Source: CAZQEZ01 sp964592475 (lineage in GTDB: Bacteria > Bacteroidota > Bacteroidia > Cytophagales > Cyclobacteriaceae). From it: a stretch of 22,137 nucleotides of DNA. The stretch spans positions 1 to 22,137 of the forward strand of contig CAZQEZ010000075.1 in the NCBI GenBank assembly GCA_964592475.1, in the 5' to 3' direction. Shown here piece after piece: positions 7,634 through 15,613 of this stretch. Below the pieces are notes generated by a model that saw only the letters and a program-made list of their open reading frames with translations, did no database searches and was not told where the DNA came from. Numbering within the stretch: position 1 is the stretch's first letter; the number at the start of each line of letters is the position of its first letter. A program made the translations under genes and the position numbers.

Positions 7634-8953
7634 CTATAAGTGTTGCTTAGCAAAGTAAATGTATTGCTGCCAATCAAAATCCGTGACATCATGTTTACCT
7701 TCTCTTTTATGATAACCTATCGACCCTGATTGGATGGGGCTATTGATTTCAGGCATATCTTCAGCTGCTAACCCGGATAGACCAAAAAGTTGATAGACAG
7801 GTGTAGCCAATTTTGCTGATAAAAATTCACCCTTGGGGTCGGCCCACAAATCTTCCGATGCGCTAGCCACATATACTGCGCGAGGCGCCATTAGTGCAAT
7901 TAGCATATGTTGATCTATCGGTAAAGCTTCTTCATTGTCATTGTAGCTATTAAAATTTTCGCAAAACCAGTGCGGAAATGCATTGTTAATCCGCCAAATT
8001 GTTTCTCCAAATTTCCGCCGTGATAAGGCCGCACCTCCACAGCCAGAATTATTAGAAATTATTACTTTAAACCTAGAATCAGAAGCACCTGCCCATAATG
8101 CAGCTTTACCTAACCTGCTATGTCCCATCACCGCTACCTTACTTGCATCTATTTCCTCATCTTTTTCAAAGTAATCCATGGCGCGGCAAAGGCCCCATGA
8201 CCAGGCACCTATGGTTGCCATTTGATTACTGTCTGGTTTGTTTTGTCCCTCCCGATAAAAAATGGGGTGTATTCCATCCTGCCAATTTTCCCTGTCGGGA
8301 TCTAAATCTCCGCAGTAAATGGTAGCTAGTGAAAAACCGGCATCAATAATCTTTCCCACAGGCCAGCGTGACTTTCTAACGCCACGTGTTTTTTCAGTGG
8401 CAAGATTGTTTACAATTCCATATTCATCATTAGCGCGCATCCAGGCATCACTTATGGTAATAGAGGTGTCATCACTTATTGACTGATTGCCATAAAAATT
8501 AAGTGCCACAAATGCAGGGGAAGGATTTTTTGCCTCTTTGGGCATATATATCAAAATATCCATGCTATACTTAGGATCTTTGTCGGAAGTAAAATAAACG
8601 GTAAGTTCTTTTAAACGGGCTTTACCATAAAGGGCATCTTTTTTTTCTTTGGTGGTAACAAAAATTAGCGTATCCGACATTCCAGGCATTTGGCCATACA
8701 CATTTTCAGCAAATTTTTGGTAAATTGTTGGTCGCCTTTCTTTTAGCCATTCTGATGATGAGGAAATTTCATTACCATTTTCATCTAGCAGCAATGGGGG
8801 TAATTCATAATTCGGCACATTTAATTCATCATAATTTGCTTCAAAATTCTCTAAGCTTTTTTGCTCATCATTATTATGTTTTTCTTTCACTGGCTTGTTT
8901 TGGCAAGCCACTGATATTAACAATCCGATAATTAAATAGCATAACTTTTTCAT
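7634..8953 (-). CDS. CE15-type glucuronoyl esterase-like alpha/beta hydrolase, lipoprotein
   Basis: A 439-residue protein with a lipoprotein signal (MKKLCYLI, hydrophobic core, ISVAC with Cys17), so probably anchored to a membrane facing the periplasm or outside. The nucleophile motif GHSRLGK is at 277-283 (Ser279). It is followed by NNSGCGGAALSRR (301-313), the FPHWFCENF segment (326-334), SEDLWADPKGE (366-376) and a late GKHDVTDFDW (419-428) carrying the likely catalytic His421. This pattern fits bacterial carbohydrate esterase family 15 proteins, which cleave ester links between glucuronoxylan and lignin. The position held by Glu in fungal enzymes (before SG) is Asn here, so the acid probably comes from the SEDLW segment; this is inference. 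No polysaccharide-utilisation genes are adjacent. It lies one base from the upstream fructosamine-kinase gene, so they are probably co-transcribed. Confidence 0.85.
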   Translation of the reverse strand: MKKLCYLIIGLLISVACQNKPVKEKHNNDEQKSLENFEANYDELNVPNYELPPLLLDENGNEISSSSEWLKERRPTIYQKFAENVYGQMPGMSDTLIFVTTKEKKDALYGKARLKELTVYFTSDKDPKYSMDILIYMPKEAKNPSPAFVALNFYGNQSISDDTSITISDAWMRANDEYGIVNNLATEKTRGVRKSRWPVGKIIDAGFSLATIYCGDLDPDRENWQDGIHPIFYREGQNKPDSNQMATIGAWSWGLCRAMDYFEKDEEIDASKVAVMGHSRLGKAALWAGASDSRFKVIISNNSGCGGAALSRRKFGETIWRINNAFPHWFCENFNSYNDNEEALPIDQHMLIALMAPRAVYVASASEDLWADPKGEFLSAKLATPVYQLFGLSGLAAEDMPEINSPIQSGSIGYHKREGKHDVTDFDWQQYIYFAKQHL

Positions 8954-8954
8954 A

Positions 8955-9839
8955 TCATATAAATTTTTGAGCTATTTGCAGGGCTTGTTGTCCATAAGAC
9001 CCGCCAAACAAATAATAATGGTTAAGGTAGTGATACAGCATGTACAAATTATTTCTTTCCTTCCATCCTGGTTGCAGGGGATAAGCCTCATGATAAGCAG
9101 ACCAGAATATGTTTGAAAAGCCTCCAAACATTTTGGTAATTGCTAAATCAAATTCCCGATCGGAATAACTACAGGCAGGGTCTATGATTGCAGGGCCATT
9201 GGCAGTATTTATATAGTTACCTGACCACAAGTCGCCATGTGCCAATGCCGGATTTACATCATGTGTTAAAATATCAGGCAATTTATCTATTAATTTTTCA
9301 TAAACATCTTGTTCCTTAGTAATGAGCTGTCGTTCTTTGGCAACTAAGTTTACCAGATAGCCTATGCGTTGCTTCCCGAAAAAATCGATCCAATTGTTAT
9401 TCCATTGATTATTCTGCTGAGTGGCTCCACAATAATTATCATGATAAAAACCGTATTTTTGTGCAGTGAATCTATGGATGGTAGCCAGTCCCTGACCCAG
9501 TGTTTCATCTTGCTTATTACTTCCTCCTCCGGGAGCTAGATACTCAGTAAGCAAAATAGCTGGTTGTTGATCATTTAATTCGGTAGCTGCAAAAACTTTG
9601 GGTATTTGCAAACCACTGTTAGGTTTGCTCAGTTCTTGTAGACTTTCGGCTTCTCTTAAAAATAAATCAGGCGGACAGTTTTGGTTGTGCTTTAAAAAAA
9701 AATCACCATGGCTGGTTTTTAAGTGCATGGCATTGTTGATACAACCACCGCCAAGCATTTTTTGATTTTCAATTTTTATATTCTTATCAATTTCTTGTTG
9801 TAAGAGTGATAATATTATATTTTCTATCGAAGAACTCAT
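8955..9839 (-). CDS. Fructosamine kinase family protein (ketosamine-3-kinase-like)
   Basis: A 294-residue cytoplasmic protein of the fructosamine/ketosamine kinase family, which shares the aminoglycoside phosphotransferase fold. GGGCINNAM (about 30-38) forms the nucleotide loop, FFLKHN around Lys50 fits the ATP-binding lysine, and HGDLWSGN at 201-208 is the catalytic loop. IIDPACSYSDREFDLA from about 218 holds the metal-binding Asp. Family members phosphorylate ketosamine adducts on amines or proteins, which then fall apart, reversing glycation. The exact substrate of bacterial members is often unclear. Length is normal and all key residues are present. It lies eleven bases after the methyltransferase stop and one base before the esterase start, inside a minus-strand gene train. 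Confidence 0.92.
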   Translation of the reverse strand: MSSSIENIILSLLQQEIDKNIKIENQKMLGGGCINNAMHLKTSHGDFFLKHNQNCPPDLFLREAESLQELSKPNSGLQIPKVFAATELNDQQPAILLTEYLAPGGGSNKQDETLGQGLATIHRFTAQKYGFYHDNYCGATQQNNQWNNNWIDFFGKQRIGYLVNLVAKERQLITKEQDVYEKLIDKLPDILTHDVNPALAHGDLWSGNYINTANGPAIIDPACSYSDREFDLAITKMFGGFSNIFWSAYHEAYPLQPGWKERNNLYMLYHYLNHYYLFGGSYGQQALQIAQKFI

Positions 9840-9850
9840 ACAGTAAAAAA

Positions 9851-10444
9851 TTATTTTCGTGCTAAAAATCGCACCACCTCAGCTTCTCCCTGATGGAACG
9901 GGCCTTCGTCTAATTTTAACTTTTTTTCCTCATTTAGTTTAATTTTCATACCAGCAAAATCATGAGCTAAATTTTCGCAAGTAATTAAATAATCCGGGTT
10001 TTTGGGTCCGCCAGATTCATTATCCAATTGCTTTTTGCTAAATAGCTCTGCCATTAATATACCGCCTGGTTTTAAACTTTTAACTAAAGTTCGGTGTACG
10101 TTTAGCCTCATTTGGCTAGGCATATGAGTATAAATTAAGGCAATGAAATGGTAGGTTTTTTCGGGCAGTGCCAGAAAATTAAAATCGGCTAAAAAGTAAT
10201 TTATTGATACTCCGTGCTCATGTGCCAGGGCAATGGCATTATCACGAGCAATAGGGCTGAAGTCAAAAGCATCTACCTGCCATCCCTTGGTAGCGGCATA
10301 TACCGCGTTACGGCCTTCACCCTCAGCAGGCAACAGCAATTTTTTAGGCTTATAATTATCTATAATTTCCGCAAAAAATTGATTAGGCTCTTTACCATAG
10401 GCAAATTTGTTATTACGGTATCTTTGGTCCCAAAAAATGCTCAT
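9851..10444 (-). CDS. Class I SAM-dependent methyltransferase (TehB-like)
   Basis: A 197-residue soluble protein with a class I methyltransferase fold. The SAM-binding region LLLPAEGEGRNAV is at about 36-48, an acidic DAFDFS lies at about 58-63, and LKPGGILMAELF at about 124-135 matches the motif before strand 5. The N-terminus FWDQRYRNNKFAYGKEPN and the end EGPFHQGEAEVVRFLARK are characteristic of small Bacteroidota methyltransferases related to TehB and thiopurine methyltransferases. The substrate is unknown. Its ATG overlaps the TGA of the TfoX-domain gene by four bases (ATGA), which suggests translational coupling. Confidence 0.88.
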   Translation of the reverse strand: MSIFWDQRYRNNKFAYGKEPNQFFAEIIDNYKPKKLLLPAEGEGRNAVYAATKGWQVDAFDFSPIARDNAIALAHEHGVSINYFLADFNFLALPEKTYHFIALIYTHMPSQMRLNVHRTLVKSLKPGGILMAELFSKKQLDNESGGPKNPDYLITCENLAHDFAGMKIKLNEEKKLKLDEGPFHQGEAEVVRFLARK

Positions 10445-10710
10445 GTTTCAAGATGTCTATCCAGCGAGGTATAGAACTTTTTTAGTTCTATACGCTCTAA
10501 TTTTGTAAGTTGATACCATGGGATTTCTCTTATGCATGCTTCTAATCGAAAAAAAGTTTGAAGATCCATTTTCTGATTGTATTCGCGCATACGAATTATC
10601 ACCTTACGGCTACCCATTTGTTTTAATTGTAGAAAGTTGAATATACCAATTTCATTGAGTTGAGCTGCCATACCTACCCCAATGTTAGGGTAATCTTCCA
10701 ATTTTTTCAT
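10441..10710 (-). CDS. TfoX/Sxy C-terminal domain protein
   Basis: An 89-residue protein that is only the helical, helix-hairpin-helix-like C-terminal domain of TfoX/Sxy. It opens with YPNIGVGMAAQLNEIGI, then LKQMGSR (about 29-35), LEACIREIPWYQL (about 56-68) and KKFYTSL near the end. In Gammaproteobacteria full TfoX/Sxy acts with CRP to switch on competence genes. The stand-alone C-terminal domain has no proven role and could bind DNA or a partner protein. The TfoX N-terminal domain is absent and there is no upstream extension of the frame to hold it. The gene overlaps the methyltransferase by four bases and lies 81 bases after the ccmF stop. Confidence 0.85.
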   Translation of the reverse strand: MKKLEDYPNIGVGMAAQLNEIGIFNFLQLKQMGSRKVIIRMREYNQKMDLQTFFRLEACIREIPWYQLTKLERIELKKFYTSLDRHLET

Positions 10711-10791
10711 TTAGCTTAGTAGGGTTTTAGTAAATCAAACTAAAGGTTATCCCCAAGTTACTCATTTTTAGTAAAAAGCCAAAGAAAAATG

Positions 10792-13302
10792 TTATTTTAC
10801 CTCTTTAATTCTTCTGTAAATGGCCATGCTAAATCCGATCATCATTACTATTACTCCGGTCCAAACCAAATTAATAAGTGGTTTTTCCATGGCTTTAAGT
10901 ATTACGTAATCTCGCTGGCTGGTTTCCACGCCTAAGGTGAAGTTATTCTCTTCAGGATGTACATGTAAAAAAGAGAATTTAAAGCCTAAATCCATTACAT
11001 AATCAGGAATACGACCTACCATTTTATCTTTAATTAGATAAATGGGCTCTACAATATATTCTTGAGATTTACCGAAAATTTTAACAACAGCCTTTATGGC
11101 TACATCTTGTGGCCCGAGCTCAACTCCTTGTACTTCAGGCACCCTTACGATACCTTCAAGTTGCGCCACAAAGTCTTCCACAAAAAACTGTTCATCCATT
11201 TCCAAATCAAATTCTTGCACTTCGCTCCATTCAAGCTCTTGCTCCGGGTCAGGAATAGATGAAACGTGGGTGTATAAATCCTGACCCAAACCTATTCTAA
11301 TGTCAGGGGAGGCAATTAATCCCATATTAGGATTTACCTGAGCTCGAGGAAAAAGCGTGAATGTTTTACCATTATCTTTTTTAAAATCAATTTCGTAATA
11401 AGTATTTTCTGCAAAAATTCGTACCGTATCACCAGGCAAATGGTAAAGGCTACTGTTTCTTTTAATTGTATCAAGTACGATGGCATGATGCCCTTTCATT
11501 ACCGGCATTAGTATATTTTTGTCTACATAGCCTGGTACTCCTTTCACTTCAGTGCGGGGCCCTTTGTAAAGAAGCTCGTAGGGCGCCATTTCTATAGGGT
11601 CATTGACCCAAAGCAATACGTTTTTTTGGTTCATTTCATCCGAAAATTCGCGAGAATACAACAAACCACTCCTGTTTTCAGAAATAATTTTAGAATAACC
11701 TGAAGAAAATAAAATGCCGATCAGCATTACTGCTAATCCTAAGTGAGCAATGGATCCACCGGAAAGTTTATTGCTTTTGCTACGCAGGAAATCCAACAAT
11801 ATATTTCCATTAGCCACAAAAGCATAAATGGCAGTAGTGAATAATAATATGTAAGTAAGGTTGTCAAGTTTAGAAATGGCTATAGCTATTGTAGATAATA
11901 ACAAGGTGACAATTAATGGCAGTGTAAACGTGTTTTTAATTGATTTTTTATCTTGTTTGCGCCACCAAAAATATTGTGCAGTGCCCGATAGAATCGCCAA
12001 TCCTATCCCAAACCAAATCTGAAATTGGGAATAAAAAACTTCTTGCTCGGAAGGCAAGGCAAGATTTGAATCAATACCAAAAACTCCCAGAATGGCATTG
12101 ATAACCGGATATGAAGTGGGTATTAAAACCTGAAATCCCATAAGGGTTATTACGATCACTCCTAAAAAAACCCAGGTATCGCTATTGTAAAAATTAAAGT
12201 CAGTAGATTTTTCTTCCACCTCATTCCACCTACTTATTAACACAAGTGTGGAAATAACAATAAAAGCAAATAAGTAAATCAAAAGTTGGCCGGAAAGACC
12301 CAAGTCGGTAAATGAGTGTACTGAAGATTCGCCAAGTACTCCACTCCTGGTAAGAAATGTACTGTAGAGAATTAGGATAAAAGCCGCTGTTACCAATATA
12401 TAGGTGGCCTTCAATCCTGTTTTATTTTTGCGGTAATTTATCATAAGGTGCAGCGATCCTACCAGGATCAACCATGGAATGTAAACCGCGTTTTCTACCG
12501 GATCCCAATTCCAGTAACCTCCAAAGTTGAGAGTTTCATAGGCCCAGTAAGCTCCCATCATAATGCCCAATCCTAAAATACCTACGCCAAAAATTGTCCA
12601 GGGTAAAGCTGGCCTTATCCACTCAGAAAATTTTCGTTGCCATAGGCCACCCATCATAAAAGCAAAAGGCACCAAAGTGGCTGCAAACCCCAAAAACAAT
12701 ACCGGGGGGTGGATTACCATCCAATAATTTTGTAGCAATGGATTTAATCCGGTGCCGTCTTCAGGAACAAAATTTGGGTTTTGCTGAAATATTGGAGCTT
12801 CCATGGCATCGCGTAATAAAATAAATGGTGAGCTTCCAATTTTCAGACCTTCAAAAGGCACTACTCCCAAAATCATGCTGGCTAAAAATGCCTGTACCAA
12901 GGCAAAAATAACCATCATGGGAGCTTCCCAGGTTTTATTGGTATGGATAAGGATTACACCTAAAATAGCTTGCCAAAACATCCAGAGCAAAAAACTTCCT
13001 TCCTGTCCTTCCCAAAAGCTACTGATCATAAAATGAGTAGGAAGGGTGCTGGATGAGTGGCTCCAGGCATAGTGATATTCATAATAATGATTATAAATAA
13101 TATAGAATAGCGAGATCACAATGCCAAATACTGCAGCTGTGTGCAGGTAAAATGAAAAACGCGCATTGGTGCGCCATTGCCTTTGCTTATCAATGTTTTG
13201 TTGCCCTGCCATTAAATAATAGCTAATAGCGGCCAATAATGCTGAAATAAAAGAGACAATTACTGAGAGATGACCCAGATTACCAATAAAAGTATGTATC
13301 AT
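10792..13302 (-). CDS. ccmF: CcmF-type heme lyase subunit, cytochrome c maturation (CcmF/CcsA family)
   Basis: An 836-residue, many-span membrane protein. Hallmarks are SSFWEGQEGSFLLW (about 94-107), NYWMVIHPPVLFLG (about 192-205, with a heme-ligand-type His) and the tryptophan-rich WWD segment, here GGYWNWDPVENA at 261-272. A large periplasmic domain spans about 560-800 and a final membrane helix lies at about 812-830. CcmF, working with apocytochrome-handling partners, transfers heme from CcmE to the CxxCH motif of c-type apocytochromes on the periplasmic face. Length is somewhat above the roughly 650 residues of E. coli CcmF and typical for Bacteroidota. It starts twelve bases after the ccmE stop, in the order ccmB-C-D-E-F. 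Confidence 0.93.
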   Translation of the reverse strand: MIHTFIGNLGHLSVIVSFISALLAAISYYLMAGQQNIDKQRQWRTNARFSFYLHTAAVFGIVISLFYIIYNHYYEYHYAWSHSSSTLPTHFMISSFWEGQEGSFLLWMFWQAILGVILIHTNKTWEAPMMVIFALVQAFLASMILGVVPFEGLKIGSSPFILLRDAMEAPIFQQNPNFVPEDGTGLNPLLQNYWMVIHPPVLFLGFAATLVPFAFMMGGLWQRKFSEWIRPALPWTIFGVGILGLGIMMGAYWAYETLNFGGYWNWDPVENAVYIPWLILVGSLHLMINYRKNKTGLKATYILVTAAFILILYSTFLTRSGVLGESSVHSFTDLGLSGQLLIYLFAFIVISTLVLISRWNEVEEKSTDFNFYNSDTWVFLGVIVITLMGFQVLIPTSYPVINAILGVFGIDSNLALPSEQEVFYSQFQIWFGIGLAILSGTAQYFWWRKQDKKSIKNTFTLPLIVTLLLSTIAIAISKLDNLTYILLFTTAIYAFVANGNILLDFLRSKSNKLSGGSIAHLGLAVMLIGILFSSGYSKIISENRSGLLYSREFSDEMNQKNVLLWVNDPIEMAPYELLYKGPRTEVKGVPGYVDKNILMPVMKGHHAIVLDTIKRNSSLYHLPGDTVRIFAENTYYEIDFKKDNGKTFTLFPRAQVNPNMGLIASPDIRIGLGQDLYTHVSSIPDPEQELEWSEVQEFDLEMDEQFFVEDFVAQLEGIVRVPEVQGVELGPQDVAIKAVVKIFGKSQEYIVEPIYLIKDKMVGRIPDYVMDLGFKFSFLHVHPEENNFTLGVETSQRDYVILKAMEKPLINLVWTGVIVMMIGFSMAIYRRIKEVK

Positions 13303-13314
13303 TATTATTTTTCC

Positions 13315-13722
13315 TTACGAAGTTTTCAGTTCAGTTTCTTTGTATTTGGATGGGCACTTCATTAAGATTTTATCCGCTAGAAAAATATCTTTTTTATAAG
13401 AGCCTACTACTACTACCTGCTCTGAACGTACAAAATCTGCCGGGATAGGCTCATTATAAAATACTTTTTGTTCCTCATTGTCTTCATCCACCATTATAAA
13501 GGTAAAACTAAGTTTATTAGGGCTTATTTCTATGCCGGCAACTTCACCGTTGACGTCTTTTTTTAACTGACCCACAACATGTATTTTATCTTCATTGCCA
13601 AAGGATGCCATTTCCTTGGCTTCACTAAAATTTACATAAGAACTTGCATCGCCTACACTTGTAATTACTATAGTTACTGCTATTGCTATTACTACCAATC
13701 CTATAATATGTCCCTTTTTCAT
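13315..13722 (-). CDS. ccmE: Cytochrome c maturation protein CcmE (heme chaperone), CxxxY variant
   Basis: A 135-residue protein with an N-terminal membrane anchor (about 5-23) and a periplasmic OB-fold domain. It shows the VVGQLKKD and ISPNKLSFTFIMVD strands and the PADFVRSEQVVVVGSY segment typical of CcmE. CcmE carries heme covalently between CcmC and CcmF. In E. coli the heme is attached to a histidine in HxxxY. Here the corresponding motif is CPSKY, with Cys123 and Tyr127, so this is the CxxxY form described in archaea and some bacteria such as Desulfovibrio. The soluble tail after the motif is only eight residues. The gene sits between the ccmD-like gene and ccmF. Confidence 0.92.
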   Translation of the reverse strand: MKKGHIIGLVVIAIAVTIVITSVGDASSYVNFSEAKEMASFGNEDKIHVVGQLKKDVNGEVAGIEISPNKLSFTFIMVDEDNEEQKVFYNEPIPADFVRSEQVVVVGSYKKDIFLADKILMKCPSKYKETELKTS

Positions 13723-13778
13723 TATAATTGAATTTTAAATATTTTATTTGCTAACAAACGAAAAATTAATATAATTCA

Positions 13779-14045
13779 CTAAATGTTTATTTGATTTTCC
13801 CTTTCAGGTTTAATATGTTTTTCCAGTTTGGAAACTTTACGATCGATCATAATTGCGTAAATAATTAAACCCGTAAGAATAGTAGTTAATATAGCTACCA
13901 CTACAAAAATTTTGCCCTCTGCACGCATGGTATCGGCCATAGTTACTTCTTCTGCCAGTAAATCATTTCCAACATCATTTTGTTGGGCATTTACCCTAAA
14001 ATTCAACGAAAAAAATAGTAAAACTATTATCAATAATGTTTTCAT
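13779..14045 (-). CDS. CcmD family small membrane protein
   Basis: An 88-residue protein with an apparent signal peptide (MKTLLIIVLLFFSLNFRVNA, cleavage after about residue 20). A short acidic periplasmic stretch follows, then one membrane helix at about 46-67. The helix is followed by MIDRKVSKLEKH, a basic, coiled-coil-like tail typical of CcmD-family proteins in Bacteroidota. In E. coli, CcmD stabilises the CcmABC complex and helps release holo-CcmE. The assignment rests on the helix plus tail pattern and on position one base after ccmC. An N-terminal signal peptide is not part of the short E. coli CcmD. A 56-base gap separates it from ccmE. Confidence 0.8.
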   Translation of the reverse strand: MKTLLIIVLLFFSLNFRVNAQQNDVGNDLLAEEVTMADTMRAEGKIFVVVAILTTILTGLIIYAIMIDRKVSKLEKHIKPERENQINI

Positions 14046-14046
14046 T

Positions 14047-14718
14047 TTAATTAATATCTTCTGTTGTAGCTTCTAAATTTTTAATTCTTATTCTTAGGCT
14101 GGTAAACCAAACGCCGAGCAAAGTCCAGCCGATAACTGCCGGATAAAAAACCATTCTCATATTATTGTCTAAATCGTAGGCATTGAATCCGGGATTACCT
14201 CCAGCTCCCGGATGCAGTGAATCTGTCATGCGCGGCAAAATAAAAAGTAATGTGACCAAAACCGGAAAGGCAAAAATATTGTAAATACTGCTGATTCGTG
14301 CTCTTAGTTGTTCATCATCAAGCGAATTACGCAATACTAAAAAAGCGAAATAAATAAGAAGCCCTATAGCAGCTGCATTTTGCTTAGGGTCATTGCTCCA
14401 GGGTGCACCCCAGGTAAAGGAGGCCCAAATCATGCCGGTTAAAATACCTAAAACACCAAATACAATCCCGGTATTGGCAAATTCTACTGCCTGCCTATCA
14501 AACCTTAAATCATTTGTGCTTAAGTACCTGATTGAAAAAAAGACGGAAGTGCCTAGCATGATGATCATTCCAAACCACATGGGTACATGAAAATAGAGAT
14601 TTCGTATACTCTCATTAAGAATTGGCAATCGTGGTACTTGCAATAAAAATCCTCCAATTACCGTGTAGAATAGCAGTACAATTGCCAGTATTTTCCACCA
14701 GTTTCTTTTTAAATTCAT
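14047..14718 (-). CDS. ccmC: CcmC-type heme exporter/heme handling protein (CcsA superfamily)
   Basis: A 223-residue protein with about six membrane spans. LYFHVPMWFG holds a conserved His44 and SLHPGAGGNPGF holds His169; these fit the two external heme-ligand histidines of CcmC. Between them, the tryptophan-rich segment is WGAPWSNDPKQN at 103-114. In E. coli the equivalent WWD motif is WGTWWVWDARLT, so the second tryptophan pair is altered here. CcmC loads heme onto CcmE in the CcmABCD complex. It starts one base after the ccmB stop and ends one base before the ccmD-like gene, which implies strict co-transcription. Confidence 0.9.
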   Translation of the reverse strand: MNLKRNWWKILAIVLLFYTVIGGFLLQVPRLPILNESIRNLYFHVPMWFGMIIMLGTSVFFSIRYLSTNDLRFDRQAVEFANTGIVFGVLGILTGMIWASFTWGAPWSNDPKQNAAAIGLLIYFAFLVLRNSLDDEQLRARISSIYNIFAFPVLVTLLFILPRMTDSLHPGAGGNPGFNAYDLDNNMRMVFYPAVIGWTLLGVWFTSLRIRIKNLEATTEDIN

Positions 14719-14719
14719 A

Positions 14720-15388
14720 TCAACTTCTCCATAAATAAGGAAACAAAATATAAGCGGCTGAACCTACCATAACTATTAAAGCGGCCAGCGTAAGTAAATC
14801 ACCACTACTCGCACTTCTTGCCATTCCGGCTATAGCATTGCCAGATATACGAATTACCATTAATAATATTGGAATAATTACTGGTAAACTCAAAATAGTC
14901 ATTAAAGTATGACTATTATTAGCTTTGGCAGCAATAGCAGAAATCATCGTTAAAGTAGTTGCAAATGCTACAGAGGCAAGTGTTACATTTATAAAAAACA
15001 AAATTATATCTTTAACCGGATTGTTTAAGATTATTGCAAAAATCAAATAACCCAGACTACTCAATACAATCATAAGGCCACTATTGTAGGTTATTTTGGC
15101 CAGAATAAAACTCTGTGGGCGGCAAATGCTATAATAATACAACATTCGGCCGCTGTTCTCCAAAATAAAACTTTTTGCCATAGCATTTACTGCCGTAAAT
15201 AATATAATAATCCAAAATAAGGCATTCCAGGTTTGTGGGGCAAGCACACCTATTTTTACATTTACACTTAAATAAACCGTAAATATGGTGCTAGCCAAAT
15301 AAAGTACAATGCCATTTAAAGCAAATTTTTGGCGCCATTCCAACTTTATCTCTTTGAGTAACAGTATTTTAATTTCGTTTGCAATCAA
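14720..15388 (-). CDS. ccmB: CcmB heme exporter membrane subunit
   Basis: A 222-residue protein with about six membrane spans. The N-terminus LLKEIKLEWRQKFALNGIVLYLAST is diagnostic for CcmB, and the middle FILENSGRMLYYYSICRP also fits. CcmB is the permease-like subunit of the CcmAB ABC transporter, whose ATP hydrolysis releases holo-CcmE from CcmC. No ATG is available: a stop lies about 27 bases upstream and the best start is the TTG at 15386-15388 (an ATT three bases further up is less likely). A good -7 box lies only 23-30 bases upstream of this start, which leaves a very short leader. The ATPase gene ccmA is not in the window. Confidence 0.9.
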   Translation of the reverse strand: MIANEIKILLLKEIKLEWRQKFALNGIVLYLASTIFTVYLSVNVKIGVLAPQTWNALFWIIILFTAVNAMAKSFILENSGRMLYYYSICRPQSFILAKITYNSGLMIVLSSLGYLIFAIILNNPVKDIILFFINVTLASVAFATTLTMISAIAAKANNSHTLMTILSLPVIIPILLMVIRISGNAIAGMARSASSGDLLTLAALIVMVGSAAYILFPYLWRS

Positions 15389-15410
15389 AATGAGTATTGA
15401 ATATTTTTTC

Positions 15411-15418
15411 CAAAATTA
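15411..15418 (-). promoter_or_regulatory. Candidate -7 box of the promoter for the ccm operon
   Basis: The minus strand reads TAATTTTG, an exact TAnnTTTG match, 23 bases before the ccmB TTG start. No clear TTG-type -33 box is found about 20 bases further upstream, so this rests on the -7 box and its position. If used, the mRNA leader would be roughly 15-20 bases. Confidence 0.35.
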
Positions 15419-15613
15419 GTACTTTCGTGCCTGCTTAAGTAATTTTTTTATTTTAAATCTAATAAGATTGTATTTTTCTTACATCACCTCAATAATCAAA
15501 TTTCTAAATTAGTATACATGAAATATACTTTTAAAATTATAATTGATTGATATTCAATGCTATATTAATTAAATTTTAGTTTTTATTACATATATGTCAA
15601 AATTTCACTTACA

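Noticed and set aside
7630..7659. Nested inverted repeats (TTTACT/AGTAAA and TTGC/GCAA) between convergent genes as a bidirectional terminator
   Set aside because: Stems are short, AT-rich and separated by an uneven bulge, with no strong T-run; chance pairing is likely.
15511..15529. AGTATA/TATACT 6-bp inverted repeat in the ccmB-gmd spacer
   Set aside because: Such short AT-only repeats are expected by chance in this spacer, and it sits far from both starts.
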